Assembly (NCBI GenBank): GCA_018389105.1
Contig: JACATO010000309.1
Coordinates: 1,488,001 to 1,552,000, forward strand
DNA from: Nautilus pompilius
Lineage: Eukaryota; Mollusca; Cephalopoda; Nautilida; Nautilidae
Reading direction: 5' to 3'
DNA: 64,000 nt
Shown: one piece after another, positions 51,415 to 62,830 of the stretch
Position numbering within the stretch: the stretch's first letter is position 1
Layout of the letters: each line of letters opens with the position of its first letter
The notes under the pieces: model-generated
Seen by the model: the letters and a program-made list of their open reading frames with translations, nothing else
Told to the model about the DNA's origin: nothing
The model's database searches: none
Made by a program: the position numbers and the translations under genes

Positions 51415-51790
51415 GTAGTGAATGCGTAAGTGGTGCGTGTGAAAGTTCGTGTATGCATGTGCATCTCCGAGGAGAAGGGAGTGGAGGGTGGTGTCCGAAA
51501 CCCGGGGTGGAGCGGAGCTCCTGTTAAGGCCTGAAAGGCCGGGTTGAGGTGCTGAGGCACCTCGTGTAACTGGCCACCACCAAAGCAGCCAGCGTGTTGG
51601 GGTGTAAAACACCCCGTGTAAGAGTGATCGCTTCCCCAGCTAAAAAACCAAACTGGAAAAAAAGCCGACGCACGTCAAGTCCGAAACCGGTCTTGACGCA
51701 CCTAGCTTTCTTGGCCGGAAAGGCTTGCCAGAAGCAAAGAGCCTCACTCGCCTCCACTCTTTTCGGGTAGAGGACTTTCCGATTGCCAAT
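51415..51790. repeat. GC-rich repeat made of a chain of short hairpins, copy A
   Basis: A ~375-bp island of high G+C in AT-rich intron. Perfect inverted repeats follow one another: CTCC/GGAG (51465-51474), GGAGC-GGA-GCTCC (51509-51521), GGCCT-GAA-AGGCC (51528-51540), GAGGTGC-TGAG-GCACCTC (51546-51563), CTGGC/GCCAG (51570-51592), GGGGTGT-AAA-ACACCCC (51599-51615), and CGTCAAG/CTTGACG (51673-51698) with an inner CCG-AAAC-CGG. It shares modules with 62598-62830, so it is a repeat family. Two minus-strand frames (about 77 and 132 codons) cross it but look fortuitous. Class unknown: SINE, MITE or structured RNA. Confidence 0.65.
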
Positions 51791-52032
51791 CCCCTTAAAC
51801 AGAGTAAATGTATATTAGTTAATTGATGAAGATTAGCTCTAGCTAATAATTATACCTTTATCAGATAAAAATATGTCTACAAGACTTAACAGTTGTCATG
51901 GAGTCTGATTGATATCCTGAAGTGATGAATGTATAAAATTGAAAAGTTTACACCACTTAAAGCATGCAGTTGCAGACTGACATTTTGAGCAAGTTATTAT
52001 TCTTGCAATTTTTCCAAATTATCAACAAAAAA

Positions 52033-52049
52033 ATATATATATATATATA
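52033..52049. repeat. (AT)n microsatellite
   Basis: Eight to nine AT units. Confidence 0.95.
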
Positions 52050-54966
52050 ACTGAGATCAGCTGATTTATTATGAGCAGCATGCTGGCTACTCAGATAAGC
52101 TGTGTTAAATTTTACTTATAATGTCACACTTGAAGTTGCAAGATTTGAATATATAAAGAATTTTACAATGTTTACTTTCAGTATATGATACACAAAAAAT
52201 TTCAATTTTTAAAAAAATAAAATATACAGTGTGAAGCAAGTCTGTGTGGATTTATAATTAGTTTGTAAAAAGAAAATCAGTACCACACAACAAGCATTTG
52301 CCATCAATTTTAGTTTTCAGACCCCTCCAAACCAGGTTATACTGCAAGAGTTTAAATTTATCCAGGAGGCTTACAGGAAACTTAATCCATCCTATTGCTT
52401 CTTGGGCGCCAAGTATAAACATCCTGTCATGTTATAAATACAGGCCAAAAAATCTGGAGGATGGCATAACTGGAAGGGAAGGAGGGAGAGAGAAAGAAGA
52501 ATTCCCATTCACAAGTTGAGCTAGGCACTTCTATCTCCGTTCTGCCCTGCTGGTTAAATCTGGAACTGTGCTGATAACATGCTCTAAATATTATTTTCAT
52601 ATAAGCTAGATGATCCCAAGAGAGTTTTAACCACCTGGGATGAACTCTGAATGGTCTCTAACCAAAAACGCAAATACATTTTTGGTCCTTGCAATTACCA
52701 TTTGCTTGACACTTAATTTGAACCAAAACAACCCTTTGTCTCCACTCCTCCCCAACCAATGCCTCTTACCCTACCCTACCCTAACCTAGAGGGAAAGGGA
52801 GAATCATGCTGGCAGATTGCAAAACACATGTGGTGCCCTCTGTCACACCTGCATGGACTGCTTCATTAGTGAGAGTGAACTGAAGAAAATTAGTTCAAGG
52901 AGGATCTAGTTAGCATTCTTAACTACACTGCAGCTGTTGGCTTAATAACTATTTTTATCTTATTCTTCTCATAACCTTTCCATTTTTCAATCCTGTCACT
53001 TCATTCCTCTCATAACTTGAACATTGTTTGCTACAGAGATAGCAAACCTTACACTCCTTGAAAACTCAACAAAATAAAACAATGCACGAAAAAATTCAAT
53101 TTAAAAATCTAATATACTGCCAGTAATTTCATTCTATGCAGTTATTAAATTTAAAAAATACTCAATTGAATAAAGTGTTGATTTTAGAAAATTTAATTAA
53201 ATGATAGCTCATTTTTTGTTTTGAAGAAAATTTATTTTAAACCTTTCTGGTTAGAGTTTATCAAGCAATATTTCAAGAGTTAATATCATTTAGTTTTATT
53301 CCTTTCTTTCTTTTTACAAACTTATCTTTTCTTAAAGTAAATCCCCATGCCACTTGGACCAGGATGGTTATAAATGATTTACTCTTTAAAAAGAAAATCA
53401 CCTCTAAAGAGAATTGCTTTAAACATATTATAGCATCTTAATAATTCACTCAGTATCTGGACCTTGAAATATGGTTGTTTTGCTATTATAAAACAGATGA
53501 CAGCATTCCAGCAGAACTCATACAAAATCATTGTGGCTAAAGCTGTCACTAGGGGACAATAAGGGCACGTAACTCTTGCACATTCATCTTGGCACCTTAA
53601 ACAAGTGATCTGTCTGCTTTGTAAATACAGGTTTGACTAACTCTCTTCAGTAAAATTTTGCAAATACAAAATTTTTAAAATAGGTTCTTGTTTCTTTTCT
53701 TATTTTGCATCCAAATATAAAATGTTTGTAAGCATATCTAAAATAAATTCTTTTAATTAAGAGGCAGAACAAAAATTTTTAATGCATATTTATTAGAAAA
53801 CAAACAAAAAAAATACTGCAATATAGAGGCTGACTATATAAGCAATGGTCATGCACTTTATTGTAACTGTCTCATGAGAAATAAAACTGCATATTACTAT
53901 GACTATGTTCCCTAGGTAGATATTACTTAGTGACCTTAATTCTGTGGTCACCATGAGGAAGTGCAAAGGTTTTTTAAAATGGTAATTATTGCTGCAAAAA
54001 TAATTCCGCACATTGGTAACCATAAGAACAAAGAAAAACCTCTGCTATCCTAATATGTGAATGAAAATATCGAAAAGACATTACTTATCACAAAAAGAAG
54101 CATTTGTTTAAGCTAACAGTAAATAAGGTCAAAAAAACAAAAATGTTCTGGAATTTAAGATGCAAAAAATCCAATAACTTTAGTTTGGTTGGAGCTAAAC
54201 ATTTAATGAGAATAAATGTTTTGTTTTGTTTTAAACTGTGCATATTTTTGAATACAGCAAGGATAAAATAAGTATACAAACACTGGGTTAGCACAGTCTT
54301 CAATTTCTCTTTACAAACAGTTAGTCTTCAGTGTTATCAGAGATCATAAGTTTTCTGTAGCTAGTTAATAAGAAAACAAGCCACAAACCTTTTTTTCCCC
54401 TATAAACCTTTAAAATTTTTTCTACAATAAACTTGGTGAGAGGAATGTTTTTCTGCAATATCTGCTAACAAAAGCAATGAAATTCTTACTAGAACTTTAT
54501 CAGCCATCTGGTGCAGAAGAAACCATGGCAGAGAGATACAACAAACCAAGTTAATCCAAAGATCTTAGCAGTCCAGTGGTGCACCACCTTCGAGAGCTTT
54601 GCGTGGGATCTATGAGAATTAATTTCACTATATATGTGAAGATCTCCAGCTTATACAGAAAAACAAAATTGTTTTGATTAACTGTTTCACCAAGAAGTCT
54701 TCTAAAGAAAATCCTTTAATAACAACAACAATAATAAACATTTGATCTTTTCACATTTTTTTTCATCATTATGCAACAATCACATTGCCAGATTTTAGTC
54801 TCTAGAAAAGAATCTCTCTCAGAGACTGGTAACAGTTTCTTTGGAGTGAAATAAAGCAATTGTCACCTTCAGATAGCTAGAATTTCCTGTGGATCTATTA
54901 GACCTAATGTCACTGCAGGTAATACCAGAATCTGCACACTTCTCTAAAATTTAAAACCATTTATTG

Positions 54967-54991
54967 CTCAGTTCAAGACAGGATATATTCT
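54967..54991. repeat. exact 25-bp direct repeat, copy 1
   Basis: CTCAGTTCAAGACAGG then ATATATTCT, repeated identically at 57232-57256 in the same orientation, 2.27 kb away and on the other side of the CK2 exon. The flanks do not match. Confidence 0.8.
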
Positions 54992-56423
54992 GTGGCCAGT
55001 GAAGCAGGAATTTAATATGAATATGGGAATCAGTACTCATATGTATGCAAATTAAAAAAATAAATATGGATAGCTGCACCATGAACTAGCTCTATTTGGA
55101 GAGTAAATGCCTACTTATCCAATATGACAGTCAATATTTTACTTCCATTCGCAGGTCGACAGCACAAAGTGAAGAAATTTCCAAAAGAATTCATCTGGAA
55201 GACTGAGAATGAAATCCTTTCTCCTTGGCTGCCTTCCAAGCCACATTTTGATTGCATCCTAATTTTAACCAATCAACTAATATGAATAGAACCATTTTCT
55301 TTTTTTTCTTTTTTTTTGATTTTCCTCCTTTCTTTCTTTCCCACTAACCTCAGAAAGTTGATAGGTTTGCTGATGCTAGGAAACCACAGCATGACAAGTT
55401 GTAAGAGGATGCATTTTCTGCACAATGCAATCTCCTTAGCAACTGCAAAAAGCAATCTGGCACCATTAACCACCAAGGGTGAGAGAACAGAGTCCAAATC
55501 TGTGGTGCAATAACTTTTGAATACAAAAATAATAAATTCTCTCTAATTACAATTTGACCTTTAACTGTCAAACTGATAAATTTAATGATCTTTGTGGCTG
55601 TTTTCCCATCCACTATTTTCATGCATCATTCCTGGCCTGCAGACATCTAAAATCAATAGAACACCTCAGTTTTCTGTGAGCATTAGCAGCACAGAATGAA
55701 GGTAGAAAGCTACAGAGAAAACTGATAATTTTTATTTTAAAATCTCCTAAACTTTGTAAAAATATGAAAGTCTGCTATTTTAAAATTGTCTGTCACACTG
55801 ATCTGACCTCTTGGTAGCTGAATAGCTGAAAATTTTTGAAGTTAGAAATTTATAAAACTGAAAAAGATATTTTTATGATACTACAAACAAAAGCATCACC
55901 TGTGTTAGCAGTAGTAATGAACATTTTATCACCAACTTTCTCTAACAACAATGCAAACCTTGTTTCTGCTTTCTCTAAGCTTGATCTTTCAGTTGAAGAG
56001 TTAATTACTTGGATTTTGTCATCACTTTTAGAACCCAAAGCTAAATGCTCAGTGGTATACTAATGGACAGCCATAGTTTCTTCTCACCCTTCTTCACCAA
56101 CCAGCCATGTGGGTTTCATTATGGGAGGAAACCAAAGTTTCCCACCCAATCTAGTAAGGTTTTCCAAGTACCCGTAGTGGAGATTCTGTGGTTAACTCTT
56201 GACTGGCCTGCACCTTGACCACCACTCAAAAGAGCTGTACAGCCGTACTCAGGAAATCTGCATGTTCTTCAAGACTGATAGTTCACCAAGAAGAACCCAA
56301 AGAAAAATGTAGCAATCTGCAGATGGTATGTGCGAGCACACACACACTGGAAACATCTAGAAATAAAAACAAGCAAAAAAAAAAGATAGGCAATTGGTTA
56401 GAGGATATTCGTCTTTGACTCAC

Positions 56424-56506
56424 CTGCCAGCAAGCTGTGCTGCAGCTCTCAGACAAGGCTTTCTCACAACACGGCCGTCCTGACCAAGCTTGCAGACTTT
56501 TAAGAA
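56424..56506 (-). CDS. RECK: RECK exon: proximal half of cysteine-knot repeat 2
   Basis: 83-bp exon with acceptor TTGTTTTTGAACAG (ends at 56507) and donor GTGAGT (56423-56418). After two bases completing an upstream codon it reads LKSLQAWSGRPCCEKALSES followed by CSTACWQ, ending in phase 0. The CC...C-x3-C half-knot plus the preceding tryptophan match vertebrate RECK just before and within CK2 (KKSDGW...CCELAIALECRQACKQ). The downstream exon starts in phase 0 at the next aligned residue, so no exon need be missing between them. The upstream exon must end in phase 1; I could not identify it in the remaining 7.5 kb. Confidence 0.88.
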
Positions 56507-57231
56507 CTGTTCAAAAACAATTAAAAATATATATAAATTGGCTAATTAAAATATTTCAAAGGTTGCAATACTACATAGTATTTTAGAAAACAAACTATTT
56601 TTTTAAGTATATTGATGTATTATACAACGCTAATAATTAATCAAACTCAATTTTGTGCAAAATTATAGTAGACATATGGATGTATGTACGTCCTTAACAT
56701 CTGCACTGTACCAGAATAAAGGTGTTTCTCTCACATTCTTCTGTACAAACTCATTTGCTATCCCAAACAGGATCTTTCAGTCATATATTTTCAAGAATAC
56801 TAAACAAACATGAAAATTCTTTTGTTTCCATTAATACCAACTCAGAAAATCCAAAATATGCCAAGATTATCCAACTTGGATAGAATGGAAAACTTTTCAG
56901 CTATATGACAATATCAGCCAATAAATACGGTAACTACGATTTTCTTAATGCTTCAAATTCATTCAATATAGCATCTGTCTTTGTAAAGAGAGAGTTTTCA
57001 AATTTATGCTGATTTTATTAAAGATTAAATCATTACAGTCTACAAGCATTGGTTATTCTACTGATTCCCTGATAACTGTTCACTAACCTTTTTTTTAAAG
57101 CTATAATTAGTTTAACAAATACTAATATAAATTTAGTATATTTTATTGAAATAAGAGCAGTTAGCATAAAATTAATTAAACTAAATTGTTAGCATTGTTT
57201 TCTGAAGACATCTAAGTGGAGAGAGCCAACT

Positions 57232-57256
57232 CTCAGTTCAAGACAGGATATATTCT
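57232..57256. repeat. exact 25-bp direct repeat, copy 2
   Basis: Identical to 54967-54991. Probably two fragments of one dispersed repeat, but no longer homology is evident by eye. Confidence 0.8.
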
Positions 57257-60200
57257 TCTCTTAACCCATGTGCCAACATCTGTACACTCACTAGAGGAAA
57301 GCCCTTTAGTGTTATTTTCCTACACCAAGCAGAGAACACAAGGTGTGGGTGGGAGTCAGCCACATGTCTACCATAGAAAGTCATATTAGAACTCTTCATT
57401 TTTTAGATATGAAAGGAAATCCATGCAGCTGGCTGGCTGAAGACATATGATATATTAGCAAGACTTTAATCAGAAGCAATATTGTTATCAGTTTGCTGAA
57501 TACTTTGGAAAAATCAAATTATTCTAATGAATCCAGCAGTGAGGTGAATGAACTGCTTTGAGTGAGGAATTAGCATTGGTGATAAAGATGATAAATGCTG
57601 GGAACAAGCAAAACAAGTCCAACTTTATCTGTTATGGGGCATCTGAAAACAACTTCATTCTAGAAAGTGGGAACAATGACCAGAGTAGGCGTATAGATTC
57701 ATTTTATTATTTCACTTTATTCTTCCCACTATTTATACTTTTACTCAAAGTAGTACATAAATTCTATTAGAAAAAGAAAATCAATCAATTTGATCTTTTC
57801 TTAGTTGGTAATAAAATTTATTAGTGGTAGCAGATATCAATGTGTTAGCAAACTAGAAAAATGCTTAGTTTGAATTTTTTTTTTTAATGCTGATCAATTA
57901 ACACAACTGACTTTATGCCAGAGTGACTTGCCGTCAGATGTTGCAGAAAGATTCGATTTACTCTTTGATGGACTGTACACAACTGATTCATTATTTATAT
58001 AAATTCTAAAACCATATATTTACAATACAAAAACTTGATAATGTGAGCTTTCTTTATCATCAGCTGAATAAAGATCAGGAAAAAAAGGTTTTTAATTTGT
58101 TATATTTATTTACTCTAGATCTGATGAAGGCCAGCCAGCCTTTCAACAACTATATATTGTTGTTGTATGCCGTCTCCTTTTTCCATTCATTTAAACATTT
58201 ACATAATCAGCTGCTTCTCCGTGTCACTCTACAACTAGTTACTATTGAAAGCTTGCCTGAAAAATGATCAACCAAGACAAACAAGCAAGTCTTTCCATCT
58301 TCATAACTGCAGTTTTAAGGCTCCTGGTCTGATTTTTCTGCCCATCCCTTTCTCCCTCAGCTATATATCAAAGCCTGTGTCTACCTGACCCACTCACTCA
58401 TCTATAACCAGGTACACTAAATGTCATCCTCACAAAGCTAATAACCCCAAACTTTTCCAGATGGCTTGGTTATACTTTTAAACAAAGATTTCACTTATAA
58501 CAGGAGTAGTAAAGGATTCCCAATGCTGGTCAGCCATGCTAATTCACAAATTACAAGTTCGGGTCTGCTAAATATTAGACATTTTACTGCAAATGAATAT
58601 ACTGCTTGGAAAGGGAAATTCTTCATTTCGCAGTCCATCAGCCACTGAAGAACAAGGGAGACAATCACACTGAAAGCCACCATAATTGCTGGTCTGTAAT
58701 TACTTACAGATCAAATCTGTCTGCACTCGCAATAACTTCATTCATTTATAAGTTAGAATCCTAAAATGTCTGCATTTGTTGTTTTGTTAAATGAATAAAA
58801 AAAATTTTTTTGCTGTTTTTTTTTTTTTTCATTTTAGTGGTCACCCAATTTTTTTTTTTAAATTTTAAATAGTTTTCCTTTTGTAGCTTTTAGTATTTGT
58901 ATATGTAAAGGATTATAGCTATCTCCCCAAAAACCACCATCCCCTACCATATGGACCTCTCTACCCTATGTATCTACCTCATCACTGGTAATAAAAACAT
59001 TTCTTAAACCAAATGCTGAAGCACCTACTGCAAAATAGTCAACCATCTATTTATAACATCTCCCTTCTATAGGATAACATTCTCTTGTCTATGCCAGAAG
59101 TAAAACTGTATTGAGTTACTGCTTAGCAAATTTATCTTGGCCACAAGAAGTCCAACAGAGATAGTGTCTCTCAAATTCTTTGTATACCTGTTGGATAATG
59201 CATTGACTGCAGGTAAACTGACAGAATGGCACTGCCACCAACCTCATTTATCTTGCTATTGCTCCTCCTCAAGAAACCTGTGCACACATTGCCTGATGGT
59301 TTCCTAACACCATCCATGGTGGCAGGCAGTGTTAAGAAATTCCTACACTAACAGATGAGATGACAGGGTTAAACACAGGTTTGTACATGTGGCACACTCA
59401 CAAAAAGGACTGACTTCATTACCAAAAAAAAACTATAATCTGGAGTGCGAGCCCAGAGGAAAATATTTTAATAGATTTGAGTGACACAACATCCTGTATT
59501 TATCCTTTACTAGCCTTAGCAATTATTAAAAAACAAAGCGCCAAGCTAAGAATAATAATATCAGGCTCCAAATACTTTAATAAGTACTTGCCTTCCCCAT
59601 CATTCTTCAGCTTCAAATCTTTTTACTTTGCCCTTGATTCATTTTTGTTTTGATGGTAAACAGTATAATGTCCACTAATCAAGAGTTTCACACATGAGGA
59701 ATCTCGCCAGAGTAAGGTGCTGTGTATGGTTACCAATTATCTTTCTGGTTTGTGATTGCACTGATTTAGTCTGCCAGGAAAAATTGTTATTTTTTCTTGA
59801 CATCCAGCCAGATCTCGTGCCTAGCCAGCCAACCTTACCACAGCCAAAATAACTTAGCCATTGACAGTGAAAGTAAATACTGCACCATATAGACTTATAC
59901 ACCTTTCTCTCTAGTCTTCATACTGTCCATGCTGTGGCCCATGGAATATAAGCACAGATTTAGCTACCAGTAACTGATGTTTTCTTTCTGACCTGAATGA
60001 ACACAGCCTAACTCTCCTAAAATGAAAAAGATGAACTCATTTATTGCCAATACTTAACACATGACCAGTTACATTTCCTACTATATGTAAAACACACACC
60101 GACGTTTAACGCATGGCTAGGCACAGTGCAACTACAAATAATGTGCAACTATGGTATATTACTTTATGCATATGGAGACTAACTTTAGGTCATTAAGAAC

Positions 60201-60366
60201 AAAATGACCAGCTAATCTATGTAATAAACTATCTCCATTCACATACATGCTAAAGGTGCTAACTTTATGATCAAGTCTCATCTGCAATGTGGGCAAAAAA
60301 CAATGTTTTGTGTCTATAAATAAAGCGTGTTTTTTGTTTTAATGCCATTTTAGATGTGTACTCAAA

Positions 60367-60390
60367 TACATTCCATAAAAGGAATGTATG
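60367..60390. other. perfect 9-bp hairpin
   Basis: ATACATTCC, a six-base loop ATAAAA, then GGAATGTAT. Role unknown; possibly the tip of an old foldback element. Confidence 0.55.
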
Positions 60391-60899
60391 TAAATGAGCA
60401 AAATGTGTTTTATAGTCAGACATGATATCTCCACGTCAAGAACTTTGATAAATAACTCATAGAATACAATATCAAAAATTACTTCAATAGCAGGTAAGAG
60501 ATATGCAGCATCTGTATCTTCAGCTATGAACTTCCACATTGATCTCTCCTTTTCTCCCTGTAAATCATTATCTGTTTGCATTAGAACAGAACAGAATATA
60601 GAAAACCACAAAGGCAAGATGATTTGAAAATATATATAGTCTCATTTGCTCCAAAAATAAAGAAAAGTCAAACATATTTTAAAAAATATTCATGCTATCT
60701 GCACCAAATACTTGATTTGGCAAAGCATCCAGTGCAGACACCAGAAAATTAGTGAAAAAACATTTCCTAATATCTAATCAAAAGTTGTTTTTTTTTTTTT
60801 TATCTATCTTGCATCAGTGATCTTTAGTTATAGTTGACACTACTGGTATGTATTAAGAAGTTTATCTAAATTTGTCTTCCTTAAAACTGAAATAAGGAG

Positions 60900-62340
60900 C
60901 TTCCATATTATTATTATCTTCATCCAAGTTACTAGCAACAATGTCAGAAGAGATGTTTTAGAAAGCCATGCTATCTCTATTCAAATTATTTTCATCCAAA
61001 TAAAAAACAAGGTCCCCCTCTCCTTAAAAGTATCATTAAGCATTTTAACTAAATTAATAATTAATAGGATCACTTCTTAGAGCCTTTTTAAATAACAGAG
61101 TAACATTAAACCATTTTCACATAAATGGTATGTTCTCAGTATTTATTGATTCCTTAGAGACGTTTATTTGAATAGCCTATGATATTTTATCTAATTTAAG
61201 TTCTGATCGTTTCGTCTATGCAATATCATCAATGAGTATGTACATGATGTTTCAGCTTCAAAGATTATCCTATCATTTTCTAGAGTAAAATCACCGACAA
61301 AATAGTTACTGAGGATACTTCAGTTTACTTAACATCATCAATTACACATCTCTAGTCATCTCTAGATAGTCCAATTTTTTCTCTACATACTACTTTGTCT
61401 TCAGCCTATGCACTTTACATGTAATATTATTTGCTAATTGTTTCTCAACTCTTTTTAGCTGCAGCAACTTGATAAACATACTCCTGAATTAATTTAAATT
61501 TTAGAAAATCAGACATGACCTCCTCTAAAGAAAGTTTCCTCTTTCTGCAAAAGAGCACATAATACATCAAGAATTATCCATCTAGCTAGGTTTTTTTTCC
61601 TTCCCGTATCCTCAACATGTTTTAGGGATGGATTTTTTTTGCAAGAATTTATTAAAACAGTTTGGAAAGTATTTTAATCCCTACTTGTAACTATTAGCAG
61701 ATAAGACCATTTCAAAATTTTCTGATTTTATATTAGCCTAAAATTTCAATATCCACATTACTTTAAATCCTATACATTTTAGAAATTAATTCTTATAAAT
61801 GAACAAGAATGATAGCATCATGTTCACATTACCCAGTGGTTCAAGAATGCTCACCAGATACAAGACTTGGAGCCAAAACAAAAACTAGATTTAGAAATGC
61901 ATTACCCCTGATGGTGAAGTCATCATTTGATGGAGAAACTATCATATTTACAACATCTACAAACTGATAACTCATTGAGAAGTACCAGATTTCAGAAACC
62001 CAATCTACATCTGGATAATTCAAATCACCCATTACTACAAAAATTTTGGTATCAAGTTGGTGCAACACTAAAATAATTTGTAAGCTATCAAATCTGCACC
62101 ATTAGAAAATAATGTGGTAACCTACGTAAAAGGTTAATGAAAGTTTATACCATCACCCGCATACTTTCAAACAGATTTTAAGATTTATATGTAGCAACTA
62201 AATCATTGAAAACACACAACACAGTGTTCCCACCAAAAACCTTCTACAGAAAGCTCACCATCAGCAATGTGGATGTGGAAGGTGCCCATATTTCAGTTAA
62301 TCCATTAAATTCTTCTCTCTCAGACTAGCAACAAACTTTA
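60900..62340 (-). mobile_element. CR1/Jockey-like LINE remnant (endonuclease and reverse transcriptase fragments)
   Basis: Minus strand. The 75-codon open piece 61841-62068 contains FVVMGDLNYPDVDW and a later TIRGNAFLNLVF, the conserved GDFNYPDIDW and PTRGN-x-LDL blocks of the LINE apurinic-type endonuclease. Upstream, around 62330, SLREKNLMD resembles the endonuclease N-terminus. Downstream, at about 61059-61134, KWFNVTLLFKKALRSDPINY, with an adjacent stop, is the RT block WK-x-A-x-V-x-PLFKKG...NYRPVSL. Many stops and shifts; the YADD region is not seen. Dead, 5'- and 3'-incomplete. Confidence 0.78.
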
Positions 62341-62597
62341 AAACTCAGCAGGACCAGCTCAGAAAATGTCTATTAAGCCATAACAGCTCAAATGCTGAAA
62401 TGACAGAGACTGTGATGTAACAGGTTTACACCATTTTAATGTGCCTGATATTGTTGCCATGAGTTTTTTTTATTTCCATTTTCCCCACCAGTTTGGATGC
62501 AAAAAATTTGCATTCTGACTTTACCTGAGAGTGGCACTAAATGACAGGTTCTCTCTCCTAGTTATTGTATGAATGTTAATATCCTTCTTTCTTTTTT

Positions 62598-62830
62598 GTG
62601 GTGGTGCATATGTAAGTGACTCCCTTTAGAGAGTGGTAAGTTATCAAATCTGCACAGTTTCAGGGTGGTGCCCAAAGGCAGTTTAAGATCCTTGGCTCAA
62701 GGCTGAGAATCATGCTGATGATCACTCCCCCCAGCTATGGAACCCATAAAGACGACCCCAGGCAGTCGGGCCATCAAATCAGCAATGCTGATTCAACAAA
62801 ACCAACCCCCCAAGCAAAAATACAAGCATA
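62598..62830. repeat. hairpin-chain repeat, copy B
   Basis: Shares with copy A (51415-51790), in order and orientation, a start like GTGGTGCATATGTAAGTG, a GGGTGGTGCCCAAA block (A: GGGTGGTGTCCGAAA), a TGATCACTCCCCCCAGCT block (A: TGATCGCTTCCCCAGCT) and GACGACC-like sequence. Its own perfect hairpins are CCTTG-GCT-CAAGG (62690-62702) and AATCAGC-AAT-GCTGATT (62777-62793). Shorter than copy A. Confidence 0.55.

Larger units (their letters stand above)
15031..56423 (-). other. RECK: RECK giant intron splitting CK2 (41.4 kb)
   Basis: Runs from donor GTGAGT at 56423 to acceptor GTTCTTTCAG at 15031 and separates the two halves of one cysteine-knot domain. The flanking exons are both phase 0 at the junction and align to adjacent RECK residues. 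The mobile elements inside are listed separately. Between them the sequence is AT-rich with short simple repeats; no nested gene or additional exon was supportable on either strand. Confidence 0.82.

Noticed and set aside
51214..51757. Overlapping minus-strand frames through the GC-rich island as a protein gene
   Set aside because: The sequence is dominated by hairpins, the frames overlap in different phases and neither resembles a known protein.
55836..56063. 75-codon plus-strand frame suspected to be retroelement gag
   Set aside because: Only vague similarity; no zinc knuckle or neighbouring pol.
57272..57300. Possible RECK exon upstream of CK2 on the minus strand, with a GTGAGT donor
   Set aside because: It would be under 30 bp, carries no CK cysteines and does not resemble RECK.
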